DNA from: Natrinema versiforme JCM 10478
Lineage (GTDB): Archaea; Halobacteriota; Halobacteria; Halobacteriales; Natrialbaceae
DNA length: 43,593 bases
Direction: 5' to 3'
Assembly (NCBI RefSeq): GCF_000337195.1
Contig: NZ_AOID01000048.1
Location: 94,225 to 137,817 of the forward strand
Each line of letters begins with the position of its first letter. Position 1 is the first letter of the stretch. Shown in pieces: positions 33,240 to 42,327 of this stretch. Made by a program: the position numbers and the translations under genes. The notes under the pieces were generated by a model that did no database searches, had not been told where the DNA came from, and was given only the letters and a program-made list of their open reading frames with translations.

Positions 33240-34379
33240 TCAGAGGATCTGGTCGGCGATGATGTTCTTCTGGATCTCGCTGGTGCCCTCGTAGATCTTC
33301 GTGATGCGAGCGTCACGGTAGTAGCGCTCGGCGGGGTAGTCCGTGACGTAGCCCGAGCCGCCGTGGACCTGAATGCCCTCGTCGGCGACTTCGACCGAAA
33401 TCTCGCTCGCGAAGTACTTCGCCATGCTCGAGTACTGTGCGGCGATGTCCTGGTTTTCCTGCTCGACTTGGGTCGCGGCGCGGTAGGTCAGCGAGCGGGC
33501 GGCCTCGACCTTGGTGGCCATCTCGGCGATCTTGTGCTGGATGGCCTGGAACTCGGAGATCTTCTGGTCGAACTGCTCGCGCTGGTTGGCGTACTCGATG
33601 GCGGCGTCAAGCGCGCCCTGTGCGGCACCGACGGCCTGCGCGGCGACGTTGGCACGACCGGCGGCGAAGAACTCCATCAGCTGGTAGAAGCCCTTGTCGA
33701 CCTCGCCGATGACGTTCTCCTCGGGAATGCGGACGTCGTCGATGACGACCTCCGCGAGGTCGGAGGCGCGGATCCCGAGCTTGTTGTTGATCTTGTCGGT
33801 CGTGATGCCGTCCCAGTCCATCTCGACGAGGAAGGCGGTGATGCCCTTGTGGCCCTCGCCGGGGCTCGTCTTGGCCATGAGGACGCCGACGTCGGCGACG
33901 GTCCCGTTGGTGATCCACATCTTGTTGCCGTTGGCGACGTACTCGTCGCCGTCCTTCTCGGCGACCGTCTCGATGCCGGCGACGTTCGAGCCGTGTGCGG
34001 GCTCGGAGATCATCGACACCGACGCGATTTCGCCGTTGGCGATCTTGGGCAACCACTCCTCTTTCATCCACTCGTCGCCGAACTCCATGATCATGTTCGA
34101 GCCGAAGCCGGCGCTGCCGATCGCGGAGCCGATTCCCGGATCCGCGCGCCAGAGTTCCTCGGTGACGATGGTACTGGCGATCTTATCCATCCCGGCACCG
34201 CCGTACTCGAGCGGGATACTCGGCGCGACGAAGTCGTACTCGGCGGCCTTCCGGCGAAGGTCCTCGGGATACTTGCCTTCTCGGTCGTGTTCTTCGGCGA
34301 CCGGAACCATCTCGTTTTCACCGAATTCGCGGACGGCCTCACGGATCGCCTCGTGCTCGGCTGACAGCTGGAATGCCAT
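33240..34379 (-). CDS. Acyl-CoA dehydrogenase, short-chain/butyryl-CoA type
   Basis: A 379-residue flavoprotein of the common acyl-CoA dehydrogenase type. Blocks: SMISEPAHGSNVAGIET, GNKMWITNGTVADV, KLGIRASDLAEVVIDDVRIPEENVIG split over the beta domain, QVHGGSGYVTDYPAERYYRDA and KIYEGTSEIQKNIIADQIL, where the glutamate of YEGTSEIQ is the catalytic base. It produces 2-enoyl-CoA and reduces ETF. A TATA-like ctttgtaa on the minus strand (34400-34407) lies ~25 bases before the ATG. The ligase lies 133 bp upstream on the same strand. Confidence 0.92.
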   Translation of the reverse strand: MAFQLSAEHEAIREAVREFGENEMVPVAEEHDREGKYPEDLRRKAAEYDFVAPSIPLEYGGAGMDKIASTIVTEELWRADPGIGSAIGSAGFGSNMIMEFGDEWMKEEWLPKIANGEIASVSMISEPAHGSNVAGIETVAEKDGDEYVANGNKMWITNGTVADVGVLMAKTSPGEGHKGITAFLVEMDWDGITTDKINNKLGIRASDLAEVVIDDVRIPEENVIGEVDKGFYQLMEFFAAGRANVAAQAVGAAQGALDAAIEYANQREQFDQKISEFQAIQHKIAEMATKVEAARSLTYRAATQVEQENQDIAAQYSSMAKYFASEISVEVADEGIQVHGGSGYVTDYPAERYYRDARITKIYEGTSEIQKNIIADQIL

Positions 34380-34512
34380 ATCGTTTGCTTGGTGTCGTCT
34401 TACAAAGTAGCTTCGGATATGCTCGAAATTTGTTTTTGTTAATATCCCGTCGAACGGCCCGTAAGCATGGAAACGAACGGATCGCGAGAGATCGAGCGGC
34501 GCGCGCTCGCGA

Positions 34513-36087
34513 TTACTCGCCGACGTCGTCGGCGTCGTCGCCGCGAAGTTCGAACTTCTGGACCTTCCCCGTCGTCGTTCGCGGGAGTTCCTGAACGAAC
34601 TCGACCTTGCGGGGGTGTTTGTACTCCGCGAGATTGGTCAGGCAGTACTGCTTGATGTCCTCGGGCGTCGCCTCGGCGTCGGGCGTGGTCACGACGAACG
34701 CTTTGACGGTCTCGCCGCGGCGCTCGTCCGGCACCCCGACGACGGCGGCGTCGGCGACGTCCTCGTGCTCGAAGAGCAACTCTTCGACCTCGCGCGGATA
34801 GACGTTGTAGCCGCCCGTGACGATCATGTGCTTCTCCCGGTCGACGACGTAGAAGAAGTTATCCTCGTCCCAGTAGCCGATGTCGCCGGTGTGGAACCAG
34901 CGCTTGCCGTCCTCGTCGGTAAAGGCCTCCTCGTTGGCCTCGGGCAGGCCGTAGTACTCCTTCATCACGTTCGGCCCGTGGATGACGAGTTCGCCCGTGA
35001 TCTCGTGGATCGCCGCTTCCTCCTCGTCGATCGGCCCCTCCTCGACGCGCGGGACCTCGTCGAAGTCCTCGTCAACGATCTTCGCCTCGACGCCCTCGAG
35101 GGGCCGGCCGATGCTGCCCTTCCGCCGGGCGTCGTTCGTGTTGGCGTGGGTGACCGGACTCGTCTCGGTCAGGCCGTAGCCCTCGTTGAGCTGAACGCCC
35201 CAGAGCGATTCGAACCGGTTTAAGACCTCGACCGGCAGGCTCGAGCCGCCGGAGTTGGCGAAGCGAAGCGCCTCGAACTCGTAGCTCTCGGCGTCGGGCT
35301 GGTTGATCATGTCGTTGAACATCGCGGGAACGGCGAACATGATCGTGATGTCGTCGTTCTCGAGCTGGTCCATCACCGTTGGAGCGTCCCACTCGGGGAC
35401 GGGGTAGTAGGTGCCGCCGCTGTACATCGCGCCGTTCATCACGACGGACATGCCGTAGATGTGGAACAGCGGGAGCGTGCCGATGAGTCGGTCGGAGGCC
35501 TGAAAGCCGCCTGGCGGCACGCTCGCGTTGGCCCGCGTCGTAAAGGCGAGGTTGTGGTGGGTCAACAGCACGCCCTTCGGCGTCCCGGTCGTCCCCGACG
35601 TGTACGGCTGGACCGCGACATCGTCGTCCGCGCGGTCGACGGTCTCCTTGGTCTCCTCGGCGAGGAACTCGTCGAACGCCGTCGCGCTGTCGACGTCCGC
35701 GCCCACGCTAACGATCTGTTCGACGTCGGTGTCGTCCTGTACCTCGAGGACGTTCGGCACCAGATCAGCCAGCGCGACGACGGCTTTCGCCCCGCTGTCG
35801 CCGAGCATGTGGCGGATCTCGCGGGCCTTGTACTGCGGGTTCATCGGGACGATGATCCCGCCGGCACGCAGGGTGCCGTAGAACGCCGTCACGAACTGGG
35901 GCAGGTTCGGCAGGTAGATCCCGACGCGGTCACCCTCGCCGATGCCGCGGTCCTCGAGCGCCTGCGCGAACTGTCCGGCTCGCGTCCAGAACTCCTCGTA
36001 GCTCAGTTCTGCGCCGTCGTAGGCGATCGCAGCCGAATCCGGGTTCGCATCGACCGTCCCGCCGACGTCCCGCACGAGATTTGTCAT
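34513..36087 (-). CDS. AMP-forming long-chain acyl-CoA ligase
   Basis: A 524-residue acyl-CoA ligase with A3 PYTSGTTGTPKGVLLTHHN, A5 EGYGLTETSPVTH, A7 WFHTGDIGYWDED and A10 LPRTTTGKVQKFELR. It activates a fatty or other carboxylic acid for beta-oxidation. The start MTNLVRDVG is preferred over an ATG ten codons upstream because a T-rich box (ccttttgtg, about 36112-36120) lies ~30 bases before it. It is transcribed towards the short-chain acyl-CoA dehydrogenase and may share its regulation. Confidence 0.92.
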   Translation of the reverse strand: MTNLVRDVGGTVDANPDSAAIAYDGAELSYEEFWTRAGQFAQALEDRGIGEGDRVGIYLPNLPQFVTAFYGTLRAGGIIVPMNPQYKAREIRHMLGDSGAKAVVALADLVPNVLEVQDDTDVEQIVSVGADVDSATAFDEFLAEETKETVDRADDDVAVQPYTSGTTGTPKGVLLTHHNLAFTTRANASVPPGGFQASDRLIGTLPLFHIYGMSVVMNGAMYSGGTYYPVPEWDAPTVMDQLENDDITIMFAVPAMFNDMINQPDAESYEFEALRFANSGGSSLPVEVLNRFESLWGVQLNEGYGLTETSPVTHANTNDARRKGSIGRPLEGVEAKIVDEDFDEVPRVEEGPIDEEEAAIHEITGELVIHGPNVMKEYYGLPEANEEAFTDEDGKRWFHTGDIGYWDEDNFFYVVDREKHMIVTGGYNVYPREVEELLFEHEDVADAAVVGVPDERRGETVKAFVVTTPDAEATPEDIKQYCLTNLAEYKHPRKVEFVQELPRTTTGKVQKFELRGDDADDVGE

Positions 36088-36195
36088 ACCTTGTGTATGG
36101 TCGTCTGAGGCCCACAAAAGGATTGTTACTCATCGATCCAATTTATTTCGGTTGTTCGAGAAAACGGGCGGCCAGTCCGGCGGAGAGGGCCGCGA

Positions 36196-38388
36196 TCAGT
36201 CGGTGGTCGACGTCGTCTCGATATCGGCCTCCGAACCCTCTTTGGTCGGCATCTCGTAACCGACGACGAAGCGGGCGTGGAGCAACACGCCGACGATGGC
36301 GGCCGCGGCGACGACCTGGATCGCGACGTGGGCGAGCGATCCGAACATCGCACAGAACGCAGCGGCGATGTAGAGGCCCCGAACCGGTGCCGAGAGGTCT
36401 CGAGCCCCGTCGAAGCCGATCGTCGCGACGATCAGGGCGACGGTACCGGCGAGTACCGTGGGGAACGCGAGCAACGTCTCGCTCGACCAGTAGATGAGGC
36501 TCTCGTTCGCGATGAACGCGTAGGGGATGACGAACCCGGGCGCGCCCAGTCGGAGCGCCTGCTTGGCCGACTGGAGGAAGCCCGCGCCCGCGATCCGCGC
36601 CCCGATCGCGACCGAGATCGCGACCGGCGGCGTGATCGCCGACAGCATCGCGAAGTAGAACACGAACATATGCGTCGCGATGTCTGGGGTCCCCAGTTCG
36701 GTGATCGGTTTCGCGACCAGGATGGCCACGAGGATGTACGCCGCGGGCGTCGGCATCCCCAGCCCGAACAGAATGCTGGCGATCATCGCGAGGAACAACA
36801 CGACGAACAGCCCGCCGCCGAACCCGAGCAGGCTCACGTCGCCGAGGCTGACGATCGACGTCGCGACGCGGGCCGTCAGCCCCGTTCCCTCGAGCAGTTC
36901 GACGATCACGCCCATAGCTGCGAGGACGCCGACGAGCGGTGCCATGTCGGTCCCGCCCTGCTTGAACCCGTCGAAGGTCTGCTTAACCGTCGCGGCGAGG
37001 TTCCCGAGCGGGTCGTCACCCCGTATTTCCCGTCCGAAGACCTCCGCCGTCACTTCGTCGGAGCCGACGTCGAAGACGCCGACCACGAAGTTTCGGACGA
37101 ACATCACGCCGACGATCGCGAAGATCGTGTTCATGCCCGACGACAGTGGCGTGTACCGGAGATAGACGAGCGTATACAGGAGGACGCCCATCGGGATCGC
37201 GAAGTGGAGTCCGTTGAGGAGGAGCCGCCACCTGAACGACGTGAGGTCGTTCGAGATCCAGCCGAACTTGAGGATCGTGAAGTGGACGGCGAGACAGACG
37301 CTGAAGTAGAACAGCGCTGCCGGAATGACGCCCGCCCTGACGATATCCAGGTACGGGACCTGAATGATGTCGGCCATCAGGAACGCGGCGACGCCCATCA
37401 CCGGCGGCAGCATCTGGCCGCCCGCGGAGGCGACCGCCTCGATCGAGGCGGCGATATCGTCGTCGACGCCCTGGTCCTTGATCATCGGGATGGTGAAGCT
37501 GCCGGTCGTCGCGGTGTTGGCCGCCGCGCTGCCGGTGATCGAGCCCATGATCATACTCGAGATGACGGCGATCTGGACGACGCCGGTCCGGAGGCTCGTC
37601 CCGAGCTCTTCGCCCACCTCGCGGACGAATTCCATTAGGCCGAACGCCTTCGCGATCCCGGCGAACATGATGAAGATCGCGACCCACGTCGATCCGATCC
37701 CCATCATCGTACCGTCGTAGACGCCGCTGAGCGCGATCGCACCGTTCTCGGCGATCTGCTCCCAGCTCTGGCCCGAGTGCTGGAAGACGCCGAACAGCCG
37801 CGGGCCAACCGCGGTGTGTGCGTACGCGATCGCCGCGACGGCGACGGCCGCGATCGTGGTACCGAACGCCCGACGGGTCGTGTCGACCGCCATCGCGATC
37901 AACACCACGCCGACGACGTGGTCGGCGGTGGTGTAACCGAGGATGTACGCTTCCCCGTCGAGTCGGCTGAAGTTCGTGTAGACGTGGTACATCGTGTACA
38001 GCGCCGCGAGGGCGAGGACGAGGGCGACGTACGGATCGACTCGCTTCCAGACGCGTCGCGCTCGCTCGAGCGCACCGTCGGCGCTCTCGCCGGCCGATGC
38101 GGACGTCGCTGCGTCGTCCTCGACATCGACGCCGGCGGCCTCGTCGGTGAGCTGCTGATAGACGTAGTCGAGGTAGTACAGCGTGATCCCCATGCCGAAA
38201 AAGAGGATCATGTATCGTTTGTCCCGGACTACCCAGCGCGGTTCCTCGACGAGGCCGGTAAGGGGCCAGCCGCCCACGAGGGACACGGCGTACAGGACTG
38301 TGTATCCCGTCAGGATGACTCCCAGTGCGTACACGAGGGCTCCGAGGGCTAACTCGGGGAGACCGCGATCGGAGTATGTTTCGGACAT
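36196..38388 (-). CDS. TRAP transporter fused permease (DctQ-DctM, TAXI type)
   Basis: A 730-residue membrane protein. The N-terminal ~200 residues have about five to six helices (DctQ-like part) split by an acidic Ala/Asp/Ser linker (near 72-105). The rest is the large DctM-like subunit with GSITGSAAANTATTGSFTIP and SAGGQMLPPVMGVAAFLMADI (broken at ~20 residues here) as hallmark blocks, and a second repeat with FGLGMPTPAAYILVAIL. Such fused permeases take up organic acids with a sodium or proton gradient and need a TAXI binding protein. The binding-protein gene lies 8 bp upstream on the same strand, so the two form an operon. Confidence 0.9.
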   Translation of the reverse strand: MSETYSDRGLPELALGALVYALGVILTGYTVLYAVSLVGGWPLTGLVEEPRWVVRDKRYMILFFGMGITLYYLDYVYQQLTDEAAGVDVEDDAATSASAGESADGALERARRVWKRVDPYVALVLALAALYTMYHVYTNFSRLDGEAYILGYTTADHVVGVVLIAMAVDTTRRAFGTTIAAVAVAAIAYAHTAVGPRLFGVFQHSGQSWEQIAENGAIALSGVYDGTMMGIGSTWVAIFIMFAGIAKAFGLMEFVREVGEELGTSLRTGVVQIAVISSMIMGSITGSAAANTATTGSFTIPMIKDQGVDDDIAASIEAVASAGGQMLPPVMGVAAFLMADIIQVPYLDIVRAGVIPAALFYFSVCLAVHFTILKFGWISNDLTSFRWRLLLNGLHFAIPMGVLLYTLVYLRYTPLSSGMNTIFAIVGVMFVRNFVVGVFDVGSDEVTAEVFGREIRGDDPLGNLAATVKQTFDGFKQGGTDMAPLVGVLAAMGVIVELLEGTGLTARVATSIVSLGDVSLLGFGGGLFVVLFLAMIASILFGLGMPTPAAYILVAILVAKPITELGTPDIATHMFVFYFAMLSAITPPVAISVAIGARIAGAGFLQSAKQALRLGAPGFVIPYAFIANESLIYWSSETLLAFPTVLAGTVALIVATIGFDGARDLSAPVRGLYIAAAFCAMFGSLAHVAIQVVAAAAIVGVLLHARFVVGYEMPTKEGSEADIETTSTTD

Positions 38389-38396
38389 TGATTCCG

Positions 38397-39473
38397 TTAG
38401 TTACCGCCGGCGGCGATGAAGAACCACGGCAGATCGTAGAAGTGGACGATCTGTGCCATATCGAAGCCGAGTTCGCTGTAGGAACCGGCTCCGTCTTGAA
38501 CCTCCTGTGCCGACCAGTTCTGGATGTACACCATCTCGGCGTCCTCCTGGTCGAGCGCACCGAGGTTCGCCTCGGTCCCCTCGCTCGTCTGGGCTTCGAC
38601 GAATATGTCGCTGGTCGCGTTGTTGACGGCACTGGCCATCCCCTGGTTGGCGGTGTAGGCCGTCGTCGTCGACGTCGACGTCCGCATCCGGACATCCGTG
38701 TCGCCGGTCGCGCCGCCGCTCGTACTGCCGCCGGCGCGCTCGAACTCGTCGCTCCAGACGCCGATCTCCTCGTAGAAGTCCGCCGCGGCGTCGTGGAAGG
38801 GGACGCCGTCGTACATGTTCTCCACCCAGAAGTCGTCTTCCTCGTGGGTCGCCAGCAGGCCGGCGTACTCCGCCAGTTCCGATTTCTGTTCGTACAGCGT
38901 CTCGAGGAACGTATAGACCGTGTCGTACTCGAGGTCGGCCCGGGAGACGAAGTTGTACGCGAACGTCGGCGTGGGGACCTCCTCCGGGGCGTCGACGTTC
39001 TCGATCTGGCCCGTCTCGGCAGGCTGGATCAGCAGCCGGTCGTCGTCGTTCCAGGCCTGTTCGGTCTCGTCGCTCACGTCGAGGACGCGGAGGTTGTCGA
39101 CCGTACTTGCCGTCTGCTGGAGCCAGCTGGGCGTGATCGAGAAGTTCATCAGCGTCCCGACGCCGACGTCGAGCTGGTTCTCGTTGATCGCGTTGCCTTG
39201 CTCGCTGTAGCTCGTACTCACGCGGTCATAGCCGTCGGTCGCGTGATCGAGCGCACGCTCGAGCGCCGGAGCCGTTCCGGAGCCGCTTGGCGTCGGTGAC
39301 ACCGACGTGTTCTCGTTGATGTCCGATAGGGTCTCGAGGTTCTGGTTGCCGCCGCCGCCGCTCGACTGACCGCCGATACAGCCGGCGAGTGCAGTCGCGC
39401 TTCCGACGCCGGCTGCTGCGAGGAGTGATCGTCGAGTCGTGTCCTTGGAGATGTTAGTTCGCTCTTCCACCAT
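38397..39473 (-). CDS. TAXI-type TRAP solute-binding lipoprotein, circularly permuted
   Basis: A 358-residue lipoprotein. Residues 1-32 are a Tat/lipobox signal (TTRRSLLAAAGVG...ALAGC, lipid Cys C32), followed by a Gly/Ser linker. Residues ~43-248 (from NLETLSDINENTSVSPTPSG to GVWSDEFERAGG) match the part that normally forms the C-terminal two-thirds of TAXI proteins. Residues ~249-358 (from TDVRMRTSTSTTTAY through EAQTSEGTEANLGAL to HFYDLPWFFIAAGGN) match the normal N-terminal third. The order is therefore signal-B-A instead of signal-A-B. The ATG at 39473 is preferred: a TATA box (ttataat) lies 28 bases upstream, while the in-frame ATG at 39488 is only ~13 bases from it. It is the binding subunit of the adjacent permease; the ligand is unknown. 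Confidence 0.85.
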   Translation of the reverse strand: MVEERTNISKDTTRRSLLAAAGVGSATALAGCIGGQSSGGGGNQNLETLSDINENTSVSPTPSGSGTAPALERALDHATDGYDRVSTSYSEQGNAINENQLDVGVGTLMNFSITPSWLQQTASTVDNLRVLDVSDETEQAWNDDDRLLIQPAETGQIENVDAPEEVPTPTFAYNFVSRADLEYDTVYTFLETLYEQKSELAEYAGLLATHEEDDFWVENMYDGVPFHDAAADFYEEIGVWSDEFERAGGSTSGGATGDTDVRMRTSTSTTTAYTANQGMASAVNNATSDIFVEAQTSEGTEANLGALDQEDAEMVYIQNWSAQEVQDGAGSYSELGFDMAQIVHFYDLPWFFIAAGGN

Positions 39474-39497
39474 GAGACGCCCCTTCATACTTAGCTA

Positions 39498-39504
39498 TTA
39501 TAAT
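39498..39504 (-). promoter_or_regulatory. TATA box of the TRAP operon
   Basis: The minus strand reads ggattataatag; ttataat is centred 28 bases before the ATG at 39473. It sets the likely leaderless start of the binding-protein gene. Confidence 0.6.
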
Positions 39505-39597
39505 CCTTCCGCTCTCTCGTGAGATCGCATGCCGGGCGTTCGAATCAATATCCACGATATACTCGCTCCGATGGAAGCAAACGGGACGGCTCCAATT

Positions 39598-39623
39598 GAC
39601 GGGAGGTAGCCTCACCTCCTGTC
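39598..39623. promoter_or_regulatory. Candidate operator: inverted repeat in the divergent TRAP/glutaryl-CoA dehydrogenase region
   Basis: gacgggaggt-agcctc-acctcctgtc is a 10-bp inverted repeat with one mismatch and a 6-nt spacer. It lies midway in the 259-bp gap between the TRAP operon and the glutaryl-CoA dehydrogenase gene. A dimeric regulator such as the IclR protein encoded just downstream could bind it. A TATA-like ttgataatc (39683-39691) lies ~45 bases before the ATG at 39733. Confidence 0.4.
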
Positions 39624-39732
39624 GGTTCCGTCCGTGCATCAGAAACGACGGTTCGACGTCGGATTATGCGCCTATCTGCCGCTTGATAATCCGTACCGCA
39701 ACGCCTATTGCACCCTTGCCGAAGTATGACGT

Positions 39733-40896
39733 ATGCTGGATTTTGTTCAGCTCGAGGAAGACCTCGACCAAGAAGAGCGGATGATCCGGGACACCGCCCG
39801 GGAGTTCGTCGAAGAGCACGTCAAACCCGACATCGGCGACCACTTCGAGGCGGGAACCTTCCCGAAGGAACTCATCCCGAAGATGGGTGAACTCGGTTTC
39901 TACGCCCCCAACCTCGAGGGCTACGGCTCGCCGAACGTCTCCGAGACGGCCTACGGCCTGTTGATGCAGGAACTCGAGGCGGGCGACTCGGGGCTGCGCT
40001 CGATGGCGTCGGTCCAGGGCGCGCTGGTGATGTATCCGATTCACGCCTACGGGAGCGAGGAGCAGAAAGAGGAGTGGCTGCCGGACATGGGGCGGGGCGA
40101 GGCGATCGGTTGCTTCGGTCTCACCGAACCCGAACACGGCTCGAACCCGTCGGCGATGGAGACCCGCGCCGAGCGCGACGGCGACGGTTACGTCCTCAAT
40201 GGCGCGAAGACGTGGATCACGAACTCGCCGATCGCCGACGTGGCCATCGTCTGGGCGCGCGACAAGTCGGCCGATGACGACCCCGTTCGCGGGTTCCTCG
40301 TCGAGACCGACCGCGACGGCGTCTCGACCAACAAGATCGACGACAAGCTCTCGCTGCGAGCCTCGATCACGGGCGAAATCGGGCTGAACGACGTCCACGT
40401 GCCCGAGGAGAACGTCCTTCCGGGCGTCGAGGGCATGAAGGGCCCGCTCTCCTGTCTCACGCAGGCCCGCTACGGCATCGCCTGGGGCGCGGTCGGCGCT
40501 GCCCGGGACTGCTTCGAGGAGGCCCGCCAGTACGCCAAGGACCGCGACCAGTTCGGCGGCCCGATCGGCCGGTTCCAGCTCCAACAGCGCAAGCTCGCGG
40601 AGATGGGCACCCAGATCACGCTGGCCCAATTGCTTGCCTACCGCCTCGCGGAGCTCAAGGAACGCGGCGACATGCGGCCACAGCACGTCTCGATGTCGAA
40701 GCGAAACAACGTCCGCATGGCGCGCAATCAGTCCCGCATCGCCCGCGAGATGCTCGGCGGGAACGGCATCACGACGGACTACTCCCCGATGCGGCACATG
40801 GCCAACCTCGAGACGGTCTACACCTACGAGGGGACCCACGACATCCACACGCTCGTCCTCGGCGAGGAGTTCACCGGCATTCCCGCCTACCAGTAA
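39733..40896 (+). CDS. gcdH: Glutaryl-CoA dehydrogenase-type acyl-CoA dehydrogenase
   Basis: A 387-residue enzyme of the glutaryl-CoA dehydrogenase group. Besides the usual FGLTEPEHGSNPSAMET block, it keeps the residues that bind the second carboxylate of glutaryl-CoA: E82, R89 and S90 in ELEAGDSGLRSMASVQ (E87, R94, S95 in the human enzyme). The catalytic base is E366 in YTYEGTHDIHTLVLGEEFTG (E370 in human). It probably oxidises and decarboxylates glutaryl-CoA to crotonyl-CoA, a step in lysine, tryptophan or aromatic-acid breakdown. It is divergent from a TRAP importer and followed by an IclR regulator, suggesting uptake and breakdown of a dicarboxylic or aromatic acid. A related substrate cannot be excluded. 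Confidence 0.85.
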   Translation: MLDFVQLEEDLDQEERMIRDTAREFVEEHVKPDIGDHFEAGTFPKELIPKMGELGFYAPNLEGYGSPNVSETAYGLLMQELEAGDSGLRSMASVQGALVMYPIHAYGSEEQKEEWLPDMGRGEAIGCFGLTEPEHGSNPSAMETRAERDGDGYVLNGAKTWITNSPIADVAIVWARDKSADDDPVRGFLVETDRDGVSTNKIDDKLSLRASITGEIGLNDVHVPEENVLPGVEGMKGPLSCLTQARYGIAWGAVGAARDCFEEARQYAKDRDQFGGPIGRFQLQQRKLAEMGTQITLAQLLAYRLAELKERGDMRPQHVSMSKRNNVRMARNQSRIAREMLGGNGITTDYSPMRHMANLETVYTYEGTHDIHTLVLGEEFTGIPAYQ

Positions 40897-41084
40897 CGAC
40901 GCGATCCGGCAGCCCGTCTTCGCTTCTCGGCTTCTCTCTGCGTCTCTTCGCGGTTTCCGCTCGGGGATCGACTCGAGGCCCGCCCTCGCCGACACCGGTC
41001 CGGATTTGCAACGTCCGTTCCACTAAGTGATGTCCCCGTCCCAGTATCCGGAACATTGATTGCGACGTGTGAATATCATCGTAT

Positions 41085-41861
41085 ATGGATACGGATCGGG
41101 ACGAAACCGAGGTCGACGCCGACGCCGTAGGCGTCTCGACGACTCGGAAAACGTTCGCGCTCCTCGAGGCGCTCAAAGCCGAGGAGGGCGTCACGATCGC
41201 GGACCTCACGGAGCGGACCGACCTCCCGAAGAGCACCGTCTACCGACACCTGCAAACGCTTACCGATCTGGGCTACGTGATCGAGCGCGACGGGAACTAC
41301 TACGTCGGGTTCCGTTTCGTCGAACTCGGCGAACAAGCCCGGTCCCGAAACGTGGGATACACGGCCGCCAAGCGCGCGGTGTTCGAACTCGGACAGGAGA
41401 CCGACGAACGAGCGGTGTTCATCGTCGAAGAGGACAACGAGGCCGTCTACGTCCACCGCTATGGCAGCCTCTCGAACACGATGCTCGGCCAGCGACGGCC
41501 GCTGCACTCGATGGCCTCGGGAAAACTCATTCTCGCGGAGTGGGACGACGAGGCGGTCCGCGAGTATATCGACGAGGTCGGCCTCGAGCGGATCACGTCG
41601 AACACGATTACCGACTCCGACGCGCTGTTTTCGGAACTCGAGTCGATCCGCGAGCGCGGGTACGCGGTGAACAATCAGGAACACATGGACGGGCTCCGCG
41701 GTGTCGCCGTCCCCGTCTACACGCCCGACGACGAGTTCCTCGGTTCGCTGGCCGTCTTCGGGCCGACCAGCCGATTCACGGACGAGTACGTCCACGACGA
41801 TCTCCCGACGCGACTCCGGGACAAGGCGGGCGAGATCAGAGTCACGCTCGCATACGGTTGA
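41085..41861 (+). CDS. IclR family transcriptional regulator
   Basis: A 258-residue regulator. Residues ~18-80 are the winged helix (TTRKTFALLEALKAEEGVTI, TERTDLPKSTVYRHLQTLTD, GYVIERDGNYYVGFRF); residues ~90-255 are the IclR ligand-binding domain with the conserved GQRRPLHSMASGKL and EHMDGLRGVAVPVY blocks. IclR proteins bind acids of central and aromatic metabolism and control nearby catabolic operons. The most likely targets are the glutaryl-CoA dehydrogenase gene upstream (same strand, 188 bp gap) and the divergent TRAP operon. Confidence 0.88.
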   Translation: MDTDRDETEVDADAVGVSTTRKTFALLEALKAEEGVTIADLTERTDLPKSTVYRHLQTLTDLGYVIERDGNYYVGFRFVELGEQARSRNVGYTAAKRAVFELGQETDERAVFIVEEDNEAVYVHRYGSLSNTMLGQRRPLHSMASGKLILAEWDDEAVREYIDEVGLERITSNTITDSDALFSELESIRERGYAVNNQEHMDGLRGVAVPVYTPDDEFLGSLAVFGPTSRFTDEYVHDDLPTRLRDKAGEIRVTLAYG

Positions 41862-42327
41862 TGTGTCGAAATCGAAGCGGCTGCCGAAACCGGTCGACTG
41901 ACTGTGCGTATTCGCTGATCGGCGACTAAACCGTCCGTCGGAACCCGTATTTTACTGGATGAAACGCCGGCCGGCCGACGGCATCTTACAGGGAAAATAC
42001 GGATAGATATTCGTAGTCGCTCCCTCAAATCGGGAGTGATATTCCAATATCCAGGCCGTATCTCCCGGAGAACGGATAGACTCTCCTTCTCATCGAAACG
42101 ACGTTCCTCGGCTTCCGAAACGATTAGTTCAGTGTCCGACCGACAAACCGATTGGGTCCGGAACCAACACTTCACTGTCCCGTTCGGATGGCGGATCTCG
42201 AGAACGGAGACGACGAGCTCGAGAACCATACCAGTCCCACTACTGCGACGGAATTCTATGCCCACTATACAGCACGGAACCGCCGGTTGGACGAGGGTTT
42301 ATCAATCAAACCGCGGCCAACAGGGGT
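41862..42327. other. 466-bp stretch without a supported gene
   Basis: A more A/T-rich region with a 9-bp inverted repeat ccgtatttt/aaaatacgg (41945-41953/41994-42002), whose arms are 40 bases apart. Overlapping open frames here have no family, atypical composition and overlap the start of the downstream gene. The inverted repeat could serve as terminator for the IclR gene. Confidence 0.4.
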
